A stretch of 64,000 bases of DNA from Unio delphinus. Its lineage: Eukaryota; Mollusca; Bivalvia; Unionida; Unionidae. The DNA lies in contig JAQISU010000071.1 in NCBI GenBank assembly GCA_029339505.1, forward strand, positions 1,674,001 through 1,738,000, read 5' to 3'. Below are positions 1 through 12,946 of this stretch, in pieces; the first letter of the stretch is position 1, and every line of letters begins with the position of its first letter. The translations under genes and the position numbers were made by a program. The notes beneath the pieces are model-generated. The model was given only the letters and a program-made list of their open reading frames with translations. It searched no databases and was not told the origin of the DNA.

Positions 1-489
1 TACCTTTTCACTAATCTTTAATTAAACTTATTACATAGCATGTGGGCTGGTTTACTATGTTAAAAAATGTCAAGCTACTTATTCTCGTCATATGGATTTT
101 CTGTACTTTTTAAGAGTTTAATGGGTTTATTGCCTCAGTTTTTTTTAGGTAAAAAATGCTAGTTGCTAAAAACGCACAAAGACATGACATCGACTTTTTT
201 GGATCATGTTCTGGTAACCTTGGAATTAGCCAGTGGAATTGCGGCTTTCAGAAATCTGAAAATTCGTCAAATCGTTCGGCACACATTGATCAGCTTCAGC
301 GACACTGCTCACTGATTGTTTGATTAAACTAATGATTATGGTAATAACATAAAACATTAGAACATGACCCCTAGGTGGTTGATATCAGAACTTCATGTAT
401 ATCAGTGGAGATCGGATTAATCAGACTGACCAAAAGTGTGATATCTCACCGATTCCTACCATTTTTATACTAAGGATGTGTGCGTTCTT

Positions 490-515
490 GTGTGTGTGTG
501 TGTGTGTGTGTGTGT
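490..515. repeat. (TG)n microsatellite
   Basis: Uninterrupted TG dinucleotide tract within AT-rich flanking DNA. Confidence 0.9.
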
Positions 516-2083
516 TTGTGTAATATAGATGACACAAATTAAACTTTGCAATATATCGATCTTTACAGATTCAACCTGCTATGGTAACGTAGGGTAAGAG
601 AATAGCAAATATGGTACAGAAACGTACAATATATTGGGTCAAGTTTCTTAACTATATTTTAACAAGGGGAGTGTAAAAGGACCTTTGATCTTATGAACAA
701 CATTGTTTAAATTAGTTTAAATAGACAGAAACTATGTCGACTCGGCTGAAAGTAATAATCAAACGGAAAATTAGTACTAACTAAATACATATCTATACTA
801 CTAATTTAATATCTTTGCTAAAATCTGATATAGATATATTTAAGAACTTGTTGTTTTTTTTTTACTAGGAACAAAAGTGTGGATAATGGATGTATGGGTG
901 GATGAAGGGATATACAATGAAAAAAACATTTGAAAGACTGAAAATGGAGTATTGTTAAATGAGCAAAGGCACATATAGACGGTTTTATGGATTCACAAAC
1001 AAACACATAAATATTGAAACTGAAGAATATCAAACGGTACAGCAAGAACACTGACTTAAAATTGTAACAGCCAATGGGGGAATCACTACCGAATGAATTA
1101 AACAACTCATGCACAAATATGGCAACATGTCCACGCTTCTCCTATCTCCAAGGACTTTAAGACAACAGTCGTTGTCAACTTTAAACTCACATACACTACA
1201 GTGTCTCTCAAATCACCTAATACCCATACATAATGAAACTTGTATTTCACACTTGAGTCACGTTGATCATTGATATGATACATCAGTAAGCCTTTTGTAG
1301 CCAAATAGTTATACTTAATCCAAAGTACTATGAAGCACAACCCAAAACTTAAAGACAGAGAATGTATTCGATCTCATATAACTAAATATAGAATATCCCA
1401 AGAATTCTTTATGCTAAGGAATCAAGAAGGTTCTATTTTAGTAGATTATTCCACGCAACCACAAAGTCACTTGGATATTCAATAGCATGATGTCTGACCC
1501 AGAAATTTACCAAATACATGGCTTGGGCGAAAATCCTCCCAACAGATAGACTCCGTAATAAGAAGAACAAACAAAGCTATAAAGAGACGTAAGTTCAGTT
1601 AGTACATTTCCTCGGATTGTTACAATATGTAGGCCCAGTTTTATAGAGATATTTAAAGGCTTTGCCCAGAAAACGTGTGTGTGGATAATATATTAGTGGA
1701 TAGACATGAAGACTAAAAATCGTAAATAGTAAATGACATGTCTGATATGTATACCAAGTTTTAAAGAGATATGCTTCACGACCTGAGTTATCTTCTGAAG
1801 AGTAAGTGTTTGCGATGGCCAAACATACAGATTATGGGCCATCAAACTGACATAGCGATAGTCGGGTATAATACAATTGAAGAACTCGGCAAGCTTCTTA
1901 CATCTTTATGGTATTTTAGTGAAACCTGCTTTAAACGAAACATCCCTCAATACAAAACAATCTAATAAAGGGGAACAGCTGTGAATCTCTTTTACATAAA
2001 CAAACAATTTCCATAAACGAACATATCTAACATATTGTATTGGACATCTAGTCTTCACGCACAGCAGCATTATGCTTAAGTGA

Positions 2084-2085
<2 letters not shown>

Positions 2086-2175
<90 letters not shown>
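2086..2175. repeat. (TA)n microsatellite, about 90 bp
   Basis: Uninterrupted TA tract. The apparent reading frame through it (runs of Tyr-Ile) is an artefact. Confidence 0.95.
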
Positions 2176-2177
<2 letters not shown>

Positions 2178-2663
2178 TTTCTGGCAATTCTTTTGTCGGT
2201 TTATATTTCATTTGATGCATTGACCAATCAAATAATTACCAATCAAGTAATTACTACAACTATCAAACCCCCAAGAAAAGAGGGATGATTTTTTTTTAAA
2301 GGTAGAAATGACCCAAATGATCAAAACGTATAAAATGCAGGCAACGTTAACACACACACATGATGAGTTTATAGTACGGAGAGTGTATGTAACATTGCTT
2401 CAGTGGTTTGATTCGTCAAAAGGTGAGATTTCAGATAAACACAACAGACAGACACACATACACAGACTATGATTAACACAGCACACACACAGCGACTTAC
2501 AAAATGATAGACCCGCAAATATAGACACATGCATATATACACAACCCAAAAGACAGACAGATTGTCATGCACACAGACAGACAGAAATATGCATACACAG
2601 ACAGATACCTAAACATACATGCAGACAGAAACACATATACACACACAGACATATGAGACAGCC

Positions 2664-2763
2664 ACATACATACATACATACATACATACATACATACATA
2701 CATACATACATACATACATACATACATACATACATACATACATACATACATACATACATACAT
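2664..2763. repeat. (CATA)n microsatellite, about 100 bp
   Basis: About 25 tandem CATA units. They follow a looser CA/GACA-rich stretch from about 2440 that seems to be an older, degenerate version of the same kind of repeat. Confidence 0.95.
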
Positions 2764-3635
2764 TCTGTTACGAGTATTTGCTCTTAAACATCGTAACGAA
2801 AACGAGTGAAGTCAACAAGCTTGGTAAAATTTAACAAAAATGATATAAGAACTTACGGTATTGCAAATTAAATTAAAATGCTACTTTCCTTCTTCTTTAT
2901 TATCAATGACTAGTTGCAACTGCTACATTCATTATGCAAGGCAGGGATTTTATATTTATCATTGATGGAAGCTGTAAATGGCCAATTGTAAATGCTTAGA
3001 CCTGCTTTCCTTCTGCATAATTGTATCTTGCAATTTGCCAATAAATGAATTGATTCTGATGTTTGTCATATTGCAAATGCTATGTGAACTATTACAACTG
3101 TTACGTTTCTTTTAATAAACTTATTATATCACACGTGACACAGATTTCACATAGCACGAAGACGGGGTGAACTGAGCCAAAAACGTGGCAAACGACAACA
3201 TTTTGTTATTTATCAAGAAATCTTTTTTGTGGAATCACCACCTATTAAGAACAAAAAAAACAAAAAAAACAAAAACGTGTAAATGACCTAAATGTTTACC
3301 AGATTTACATAGTGACCATACTGTAATCCGAGCTAAAGAAAGGAAATGTATATCCAACAAATGGCAGACAAAGGACGCAGAAATACATTAAACCGTTAGA
3401 ATGACCTACGAACAGCAGCATACAATATGGGACATATCATGATGTTTTTTAATGTGCTAACAGTGTGAATAGTTGTATTTGGTATGAATAACATGGGGGA
3501 AAACAGAGGACTATGGTGTCCAAACAAAGTGAGAAAAATAAACTTTTAGTATGCTTTTATTAGCGTTCTTTGCTTAGGGCTTCTATGCTCTACTGATGTT
3601 ATAGAATTGTTTTAATTTAATTAACATAATTGCTT

Positions 3636-5580
3636 TAATAAAAAGTGTTCTCCATGGTATAGCAGTGTTAGGGACCAGCTTTGCACTGCTAAAATACATC
3701 GCCGTAAAGGAGAGAGGCTTTGGCTTTCCACCAGACTCACAATTCATAAACAAATCTTTGAAGCTTCCAAGAAAAACGTCACATAGTCTATTTAGCCAAA
3801 TCATCCCACTGCAATACTAAGATCACGGAGAGTTCCAGCTACATGGTGCTCTTCGATAAAACTACCATTAGGAGCATTTGAACCTGTCTTTATCGATTTA
3901 GTACGGACAGTCGTGATAAAGAGTGAAAATAAGTCATGTGAATTCGATCCATCTCCATCATCACTGATGCATGAGTGCTTAGACCCAATATTGCCTTCAC
4001 TAACTGATGTTATTATGATCTCTCTCTCTCTTCTGGGGAATTCTCATCAGTTATCAAAACTGCCATTGTAAAGCCTGTGCTGAAGAAAACAAACCATGAC
4101 CATAACTATTTATAGAACTAACACCCAGTTTCTAATCTCACGTTCATATACAACAATCTTATAAACAGTTGTTCTAACCCAACTTGTATCTCATTTGAAT
4201 TCAAACAGTATTCTTTAGCAATGTACAGTCGGCATATCGCCCTTGCCACAGTACTACAGCTCTTCTTCTGAACGTATTTAATGATATTAGCTCTGCTTTG
4301 GATAGTGGAAATAGTACAGTCCTCACCCTGCTTGAATTGTCTGCAATATTTCACACAATAACCCATGATATATTACTTCACCGTCTTTTGCATATATTTG
4401 GCATTCCCAATACAGCCTTACAGTGGTTCAAGTGCTACTTAGTCAACAGGACAACAGGACACAGATAGATTGTATCTGCAAATGGAATTAACTCCAGCCA
4501 AGTTGATCTATATTATGGTGTTCCAAATGGATATGTTCGAGGACCTGTTCCCTTCATTCTATACAGTCAGCCGCACTCAAGTGTCATAGATCATCACGCA
4601 GTATCTCACCAATTGTACGCTGATGACACATCTAGAAACCCAGCTGAGGTTGATGATACCATCCAAGGAGTAGAGAGGTGCATTTCTGATGTGACATCAT
4701 GGACGTCTAGTAACAAGCTGCAGATGAATGATGATAAAACTGAGGCCATTTCGATCGCAACTCAAGATTTTTTCATTCACATCCTTTACCTCAAACAATA
4801 AATATTATTAATATCAATATTAATTTCACACAGTCAGTGAGAAACCTAGGTGTTACTCTAGACAGTACTCTCACACTGCACCAACATGTCATGAACAAAT
4901 GCAAGTATGCATATCTTAAGCTGAGACGCATCAGCTCCATTTAATATCTTTCAGTTGATGCCACTAAAACACTTGTGTGTTCATTAGTACTCTCGAGAAT
5001 GGACTATTGTAACTCATTTGTGTCTGATTTGTCTCAATATCTACTCCAGAAACTTCAAAACGTTCAAAATACAGCTGCTCAGAACTTATTTAGAGTACCA
5101 CGATCAGTACACATTGATCCAGCATCAAACACAAAATGTGTTCTCTTTGTCATGTTGCACTGGCGAACTCTAGTCCAACATACCTATCTGGCCTCACCCA
5201 TGTGTATACACCAGCAAGATACGTACCCTCCTCTTCTGATAATAGTATACTCATTGTTCACACTATGAAAACAAAGTCATATGGACAACGTTCATTTGCA
5301 TAACAGGGCCCAACAATTTGGAACAAACTTCCCATTGAAGTCAGACACAAAGTCACAGTGATCCCTTTCAAGAGTGCTCTTAAAACATACCTTGTTCGAC
5401 TGCAATAACAAACTTAAAGACTTAGTAATGCTTCGTGCCTAAAACATTTTCACCATTTCTTATGTTTTCCAATGGCTCGTTTTTTGTTTTACTGTTGTTA
5501 TATGATATAGATGTTGTAACGCGCTTAGAGCTTGTAATGATTAGTCGCTATACGAAGTCCTATTTTGTATTATTAATACT
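3636..5580 (+). mobile_element. 5'-truncated L2/CR1-like LINE, copy 1 (decayed)
   Basis: A frameshifted reverse-transcriptase open frame of a non-LTR retrotransposon. At 3640-3790 the plus strand reads an RT-upstream segment with the residues RRKGERLW and LTIHKQIF. The finger and palm region follows, with the YADDT catalytic motif at 4615-4629 and the NDDKTEA motif just after. At 4975-5060 comes SRMDYCNSFVSDL. The 3' end (about 5500-5580) has the AT-rich cgctatacga...attatta tail typical of L2/CR1 elements. From 3867 onward it aligns with the second copy at 12947. Many stops and frame changes show it is dead. Clade assignment is from memory of motifs; a Repbase search would settle it. Confidence 0.75.
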
Positions 5581-7984
5581 TTAATGCTGTTAGAAGCATT
5601 TGTTTATATGCAAAATCGTGGTTGTCTCCACGCACCCAAATGTCAGAACAATGTCTAATAATTGATAAGTGTTTTATTCCCAACCCCTTCTACCCTACGA
5701 TATCCCCAGACTACAAAATCCGAACCCCTTTCGGGGTCGAGACGAACTACGGATTAACATCGAATCTCATGTTAACTTTCGAGGCTCGGCAGGCGCTCCC
5801 ACTATATTCTCTGTTGCAGAACCATGTTATCTGAATAATCTTATAATTGTGCAACTGCATTAGAATATACAACGAAATTAGTTTTATGAGCATACGCTTA
5901 CTGAACAGACACACACACGCATTTAGACTAGAATTTATTTCTCAAGTATATTGTTGTATTGTAACAGGTTTATTTCTGCAGCGAATGTAATTTAATAGAT
6001 TTTACCTGTAAATGTCCGCGTATTAAATGAACTACGTGACCGTGTTGTGAAAATCTCAGCATGTTATTAATAGCATGGTCATTTTAGCGCAGTCTGGTGA
6101 CCAATGCAATTTCTGAGATCAGCTACTTAATTGTATTTGGCAAAAAGTTACTTGAATTTTTTTTAATTAAACAATTTGAATATAGCTGAGTTAATTTGCG
6201 ACAAGCTGTACTGAGTGTGGCATAAGATCGAAATAATTGTCAGCAGCTGCAATATATTTAAATTCTTATATTGCTCTGGTCTCTAAATGTATTGATCGAA
6301 CTAGCCTCGATTTGCTTTTGTGTTTGTCTGTCTTTCTGTATAATGTGTTTTCGCTTTGTGTGATGTCATGCCATTTTCCAAAAGGGCATATGTTGTATCT
6401 GAGTTCACGTGGTCAACACCTTTCTCATCATAAATAACGCCGTTAAAGCACTCATGTGAAAATCTATGCGAGAAATAGTGTTTTATTTCTTTCACTGCTT
6501 TGAATTCATTATACCAAAGTGCATGTAAGCTGCATTTAGTGATAAATATAGCAGGTGTTTTGTTCTAGCAGTGTTGTATACCACAGGTTATTAAAGAATA
6601 TTGGATCACATCTAAATTCATATAAATCAATATTTGTTTCAGCTTTGTCCATTATATTAGTCTACTTTCTCTAATACGATATTATTAATTTTTATGTATC
6701 TCTCTATGTAGTCTCTTGTGTTTTTTTATAATTACGTTATCATCAGCACTAATAATTACAAAATATCTTTCAAAGCGCGATATTTTCAACTTTCAAAAGC
6801 TACACTCCGCTCTGTTTTCCTTTCAACTACACCACATATCAAACACGCTTCAGGGCCGTTACTGCCAAGTCTGATATTTATCATGTGAACACTATAATAG
6901 TTCCTCGAGAGAGTTTTCCATAAGATATTACTGATCTGATCTTCATCCATCTACATGTTTTGTTTTTTGTTTCTTTTTTTTTTTTTTTGGGGGGGGGTTG
7001 CCGTCGGCATAATTATAGTATACCATTTTTCTAATTATGATAAAGTTATATTATATTAAATTATATCATATATTTGCGAATTACTACCTCTACTGTTGCA
7101 ATACAACTGCAAGAACAATATTTTAGTCTAACCGGGATAAAACCAGCTTTTCCAAGGTCGATAAATGAACTAGAAAAAAATACGGAATGATGAAATCGTT
7201 ATTAAAGGCGAGTGAAATTGCAAGATTAACAAAATTTGAATCAACGAGGAACAAAGACAGGTTATTTTGAACGCAAACGAATACAATTATCCGATTTTGA
7301 CAGATTAACCAGATAATAGAAACTATAAACTTGCATGATTGTATCAATTTGACGAAGAACGAATTAATTAACGATGGTGCGTCTCGTGTGTTTTAAAACA
7401 TTTACGATAGATGGTGATGGTATTTTAGTTTCTTAAACCATGACGAACGAGCGGCTACTATTCAAAATAATAGTGTTGATGACAGTAAGTACATATTCAG
7501 AATAAATCTGAATAAGAAAATATCAGCGAAGATCGTCTGATAAACTCGACCCTGTTAAGGAGTCGCGGCGACATAACAATGTCATCATAGTAGAAATAAA
7601 TTCTAAAGAAGATCTTTTCACAGGATAAACCATACTACAATAATGCATATCTAGTTTTTGCAGTTGTTTGTTGTGAAGGGGCAAATTTCTGGCGATCTAT
7701 CAAGAATACATTATTAGATGAGACCAGAAAACCTATACTGCCGTGTACGGTATTGTTTCTTTATTGTGCGACTGTTGTTCTAATTAGAACCATTGTTTAT
7801 TCAGCAGCCAGACTGACTGTTAGAGACATGGCATACTTCATTTTCATGGAAAAAGTTGTCAAGATTGAAAAATCGCAGAAATTATGTTACTTAAAACGAC
7901 TAGGTCAGGCTGACCCGACTTTAGCGACTGTGAAGAAGGGGCAAAAATATATTTGAATCTGACTGGTCACGTTAAAAAGGGGGG
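5581..7984. other. Unassigned intergenic DNA
   Basis: AT-rich DNA with a T-run plus G-run at about 6973-6997. None of the short open frames shows a recognisable motif. Nothing further can be supported. Confidence 0.4.
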
Positions 7985-9429
7985 TGTTTTCACACAAGCT
8001 TTTATAGGATTTAATATCGCCTTATTGAAATTGCAAGCAGTTTAAACTCTTCCTGCACGAGAACAAAGAGTAAAATAATAGTTAAGATTCCGAGTGGAAT
8101 TTGAAAGAAATTCATTCGTAAAATGGTAGGTGCCGGCAAGCCGCCAAAAACAAGTTGGGTGACGAAAACCACAATGGTATAGTGTCACAATTCCATGTAA
8201 TTTGTTTATAAAATGTTTAATTTCGTCTACATGTCTTACATGATTTTATTTACTACATTTTGTATAATAATGTGCTTTTGAATTATAGCGATGTTTAGTT
8301 ATTCATAGGAGGTCGTACATTAATTCTTAGATAAGATGGCGAATTGTTTATTCTGTTATCGTGTTAGCATAAACACTAGGTCGAGTTATGAATAGGAAAT
8401 CTTACATTAATTCTTAGATAAGTTTGACGAATTGTTTAAGTTGTCATCTTATTTGCATAATAATTAGAGTCTAGGTTGCATTACATTAGTTAATATGATT
8501 TACGAGACTCCGTGTGAATTCACCGAATTTAGACTTCACGTATGATTAAGAGTCAGTGTGTATTGAATGGAAGGCTGTAATGTATTCGATTTATTTGCTG
8601 AGTAAATTAAGACTGGACCAGAATCCAAAGCCTTGCGTATGGTGCGTTAATGTGTAAGGTCAAGGCGTAACAAATTATCAATTTGACTAACTACGGTCTT
8701 TTGAGGACATGTGGAGTCGACTAAAATAGCCTTATCAACTGTTTAACGCTGATACAAATAACTCATTTCCGAACCAGGTTAATGAAAGTTCTCACCTGTA
8801 TCAATTATAACAAGAAATTTAGGGTGATTGTTTAACTTTATTTTAAAAAGGGAGAAAATAGCTTTTCGGACGTATTGATGTTACGTAACTGAGACGTATA
8901 CTGAGGGAAAGAAACTAGAGGAAAGTGCAGTGAGACACATAATCCAGTAGTGCAATCCTGCATCGTGCTGAAATTCTAACGTGTCTTGAGACGGATGGTA
9001 GAAAGTATCATAGAGCCAAAATTCTGAAAGCAACAGAGGGAACGGAAACTGAGGACTACCAGGTTATGAAATCGTACAAGGCGTTGACTTCAATTGTGTC
9101 ACTCGATTCTATGATGAACTAAAGCTATTAGTAACAGATCGGCTAGTTTATTTGAATCTGTTTGAGTTTTCTTGTAATTCGGTGAAAGTTTTATTTATAA
9201 AAGCATAGTATATTCCTAATGAAAGGAATTCTCACAATTGTTTATGTAATTGATTAAATTGTTTGTTTATCTTTACGGGGCTCGTATTTGTTTGTTCAAT
9301 ATATCTGCTCAGTTTACTATATCTATTTCCATACTCGAACCGGGGTAATTATATCGAGGGCGGTCATCTCTTAGGTAAAGAGTACCAACAAAGGGGTGGG
9401 TTATAGTATTTATTATTATATTCATACAA
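7985..9429 (+). repeat. Candidate long terminal repeat (about 1.45 kb)
   Basis: A purine tract (aaaaagggggg at 7974-7984) resembling a polypurine tract is followed by TGTTTTCAC. About 1.45 kb downstream the sequence ends in CATACA, then ccccgtgacaagtggggc, which resembles the primer-binding-site context of retroviral-type elements. The length is close to that of the Ty3/gypsy LTR at 53413, but I see no sequence similarity between the two. A short open frame before it (7753-7956) could be the end of a pol gene but is not recognisable. This is inference from boundary signals only, with no second copy in the window to confirm it. Confidence 0.25.
8296..8475. repeat. Two-unit direct repeat, about 90 bp per unit
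   Basis: Two diverged adjacent units share the core acattaattcttagataag followed by a gaattgttta segment and a cataa...tagg end. The first spans about 8296-8384 and the second about 8385-8475. They lie inside the candidate LTR and could be promoter/U3 repeats. Confidence 0.6.
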
Positions 9430-9769
9430 CCCCGTGACAAGTGGGGCATTTATAATAACTAATAATTAATTAAATAATCAATCATCATCATCACACCCCG
9501 CCCCATAACATTTGTACGCTTCATCATTTAAATGAACCAGATATAGCTGTTCTTGCTCCGATGAAAACAGGCTCGCTAAATTGCGTGACTCAACGTGTCC
9601 GGGAACATTTTGCAAACTCAAGACTAGGAAATACACATGCAGAATCAGGAATAAGAAATAAATCACTCAGACGACTCTCTTATTAACGGAGCTAAAATAA
9701 GTTACATGTTTAATTTAGGAAAAAATCATTAAAGTTTATAATAATTGTATTGACAATAACCAATTAAAT

Positions 9770-11530
9770 TCTGTACAAGTCCGGTAAAAAAATGTGGTAA
9801 GGATGCTCTGGTAATTTTATATGATCATAATGCACATGCATGGGCCGACTCGCTGACACAAATTCCAAGAGAGAGAATAAAACGATTTTACGACGGCGAT
9901 ATCTCAGAAGAAAGCTCCAACATAAGTAACATGACCCTTTAACGGTCTGGCTATCTCACGGAGATGACTGAATGGGATGAATCAATATGTGATGCTTTTC
10001 TTCTGCCGTCTGGGATTATTTATCAAAATTAATCACTCCAACAAAATATAAAACAAATTTTGGCTATATATAATATGGAACACGAGTATTTGCAATGTAG
10101 TCTGTTGTGGCTCATCTCGCCCAGCAAACAAACTCGATTTGAGAATCACAATCTTGTGTTCAGTTTGACTATGCTGTTGTTTAGAAAACAAAATATAACT
10201 CCTGTCTCATAATGTCTGTTGACAATATCGTTGCTTATCCTGTGGCTTGTCTTGGAATTGGCGAGCGTCATCGTTATTTTTGAACGTTTCGGGTATCCAA
10301 CACGCGAAATGACAGGACTTGCAATAAACGGACCACTACCAAGTATAAATCTCGCTTGATTTACCAAGATTGAATCATTCATATTATAAGCGAATATTCA
10401 TCTTTTGATACCAATTTACGACTACTGTGCAAAATTCGTGGCTGGGGGTCAATATTAATATTACGATACATGCTCGATTACATGATTCTCACATTATTAA
10501 CTGCAATCATCTTCGATAAGTTCATATAAATCACAAACAATCTGTCTGGTTACCACAAGACGATAAATATATCAGATTCTGTAGAACCTGTATCGGTAAG
10601 TTTACTAAAGTTCATCATCTGATAAAGCACGTAGTTGCAGAAGAGTAATCATTGTCAAGACCACAACGGCGCGAAATGTGTTTGTGTCACAGATAAATGC
10701 AATCATGCATAATAAAAAAATAGTAGGTACAATAGTTGCCTACTACGAGGGCAATTCTCCTCACTTTATACATTTGAGATCATCTATGTTGGCATACTCA
10801 TCATTAAAAATATGATCAATGACCACTATATTCCCTAGGGACGTTGTTGAACTTGCCACATATTATTAATATATTAGTCGGTATAGCCTGAACCTTCTTG
10901 AGTCATTTATCAAAGAAGACAACAGCTGTCCTTATTGGTGGTCGCAGCGATTACAACACGAACAAATCCAAATATATTATGAATCCACTGGCGTCAAGTT
11001 ACAATATATTTATTATGTCAACGATCATTTATTACATATTACAACATCCGATGCAAGCACTAGATATAGCACAGTCTATCTGAATGGTCTAGGTAGTTCT
11101 GATAAAACACCTCGCCCGATAAAATTATTTAAAAATTCAGACATGATTTTGTTGACACCAACTCACCGGCTTGCCATAGAGATGAGACAAATTAGTGTCA
11201 GTGCATGTACGTATCATTGTTTCTTTAGATTTTAGATGTTGAGGTGATGTGGATAATAATCTCGGATGAGATGAGCACAGTATCCAAAGACCTTTTGAAA
11301 ATGTTACTTGAATGGTTATCAAAAAATGTATTGCAATTATTATGTGTGCGATACTGAAACAGTCTCCACCATTTACAGGTGAATCATAACACGAATGGTT
11401 CGTCTACCAAGTTAGTCACTATGAAGAAGTTGTTTTCAACCACCAAGCAGAGGATGAACATCTACGACAACTGAAATTGTTAATCAGATTACAAGCTGAC
11501 AAAAATCAATGTAAAATACTGCAAAGCAAA
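9770..11530 (+). pseudogene. Relic of the Polinton-type PolB-SF1 helicase gene (third copy)
   Basis: Not visible as an open frame, but the plus strand aligns piecewise with the polymerase-helicase genes at 27776 and 40193. The segments appear in the right order. An upstream segment reads YDHNAHAW (about 9818). A degraded PolB motif A reads SVDNIVAYP (10212-10240). Then come GYPTREMTGLAINGPL (about 10285-10335), VWLPQDD (about 10547), a ruined Walker A YLNGLGSSDKT (11077-11109), TPTHRLA and CTYHCFFRF. A late segment reads LRQLKLLIRLQADKNQC (about 11468-11515). Stops, frameshifts and missing blocks (motif C, most of the helicase core, the HNH end) show long decay. No associated structural genes or terminal repeats were found. 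Known family: protein-primed-type viral PolB fused to an SF1 helicase. The assignment rests on co-linear motifs. Confidence 0.8.
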
Positions 11531-12237
11531 AGTTCAGAGACTCAAATTCACATAAACTTTCAACTGGACTTCATCAGTTCAAGTCCAGAAAACGAAAAAT
11601 GTGATAGACAAACACATATGGTCAGCATCTGCGACAGACGCTTTTACAGTAGGGACACCTGTTGAACCTTGAAAGTTAAACGGAGGTTCACTGATTGATA
11701 GTTCGTATCAACACCGAAAGTTGTTGGAGTTTTGTACCCTGGGGATTTCGTAAGAGGTAAGGGCGTGGGCGTAAAACACTTATCAATTAGCAGTGAATTT
11801 CCTGATGCTAAAGTGCGAGGGGGACAAGCCTCATTTTTTCAAAACAAATATTAATACAAACATTAAAATATTAACGCTGTTGTGGTAATGAAAGTAAAGA
11901 TGCTAATACAAGCATGAAAACGAAAAATGCCAATGAGAACATTAAAGCAAAAATGCTAATAAAAGCAATAAAGCAAAACATGATAACAAATTTCGACTGT
12001 TTTGTTTTAACTTGGTCTGGTCACCATAGTCGTGTATCCCACCCACCCACTCATATTCATATCAATACAAGATATTCACATTGTATAGTATATAATAAAG
12101 AAACATCACGATGAGTCACATATAGTTTACGTTGCCTCTTTTTGGTCATTCCAGAGGTTTCATGTATTGTTTGCGTCTTTAATTCACCAACCTCCTCTAT
12201 CAGCCATTGGCCGGCTCATATCTTGTTTGCTTTAGCG
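11531..12237. other. Unassigned DNA downstream of the PolB relic
   Basis: May contain further decayed element sequence, because an uninterrupted stretch near 11600-11740 reads well in one frame. I cannot match it to any gene of the better-preserved copies. Around 11900-11990 the DNA is low-complexity (repeated aatgctaataaaagc-like units). Confidence 0.3.
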
Positions 12238-12480
12238 GGGTGTTGAGTGGCTGTGTGGTCTAAACCACTCTCCGTTACGGATCAATGCCATCTCATCTCT
12301 GTCTGCGTGGGTTCAAGTCTCGGATTCTGTCAATGTTGGTATGTGAGAAAGCTTGCCAGTAGCTCTCGTTCGTCGATGTTTCTTCCGGGGTTTTCCCAGT
12401 TCTTCCTCCACCATTAATACTGGCCGCCATGTATAGAATATCGTGTGCGGGTAAATGGCGTTAAACCCTACACAAACAAC
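12238..12480 (+). mobile_element. tRNA-derived SINE, near full length
   Basis: The 5' part resembles a class II tRNA (box A-like tgagtggctgtgtggtcta, box B-like gggttcaagtctc). It is followed by a body (gaaagcttgccagtagct, tttcttccggggttttccca, ctggccgccatgtatag, aaatggcgttaaacccta) and a CAA-rich tail. The same body occurs in reverse at 15881-16046. The same head occurs at 34040-34150 (reverse) and 57143-57300. It is transcribed by RNA polymerase III in this class and mobilised by a LINE; the family name is unknown to me. Confidence 0.85.
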
Positions 12481-12946
12481 AACTTTTCTTTTGCTATTCG
12501 TTTTAGGTCAGATTACATTACAGTGGCTCTGTGTCTCGTATAAATTTAGGTCATTCGGAATTTTTTTTGTGTCTTGTTCATACAAGAGGCTGGCTCCACG
12601 ACAGATAATTTATTGATGGGTACCAAAAATATTGTTTTGGTCAGTCCTGCACCTCCTGCTACTCACCTTCTAAAAGCATGATTATAATGTAGCTTCAAGC
12701 ACGTTGCAAGTTCGCATTACGGACGTTATCATCACATAATGCCCCATTATGACAACATATGGTCCTGTGACATGCGATGTTCTTACAATAAGACTACTCA
12801 TGTGACGCTAGTAACAAAACTTTATACCACATTAAGGCAGGTTTGGACGTTTTTCGAAAACAAAGTATTCGAGCTTTATTACCGCATAACAGACAGCTGA
12901 TTTCTCCGGGCTAGTAACATTCTGAGGACAGATGGCCTGCACAAAC

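Larger units (their letters stand above)
1..3635. other. Gene-less flank with microsatellites
   Basis: No open reading frame here looks like a gene: the longest ones are low-complexity translations or lack recognisable motifs. The stretch is AT-rich and carries three simple-repeat tracts that are listed separately. I see no RNA gene and no further mobile element I can name. Confidence 0.5.

Noticed and set aside
1906..2220. Open frame with long Tyr-Ile repeat
   Set aside because: Translation of a (TA)n microsatellite.
2497..2763. Open frames rich in Met-Tyr-Val-Cys
   Set aside because: Translation of the (CATA)n tract in several frames.
8296..8475. CRISPR-like array
   Set aside because: Only two long diverged units, no short regular spacers, eukaryotic context.
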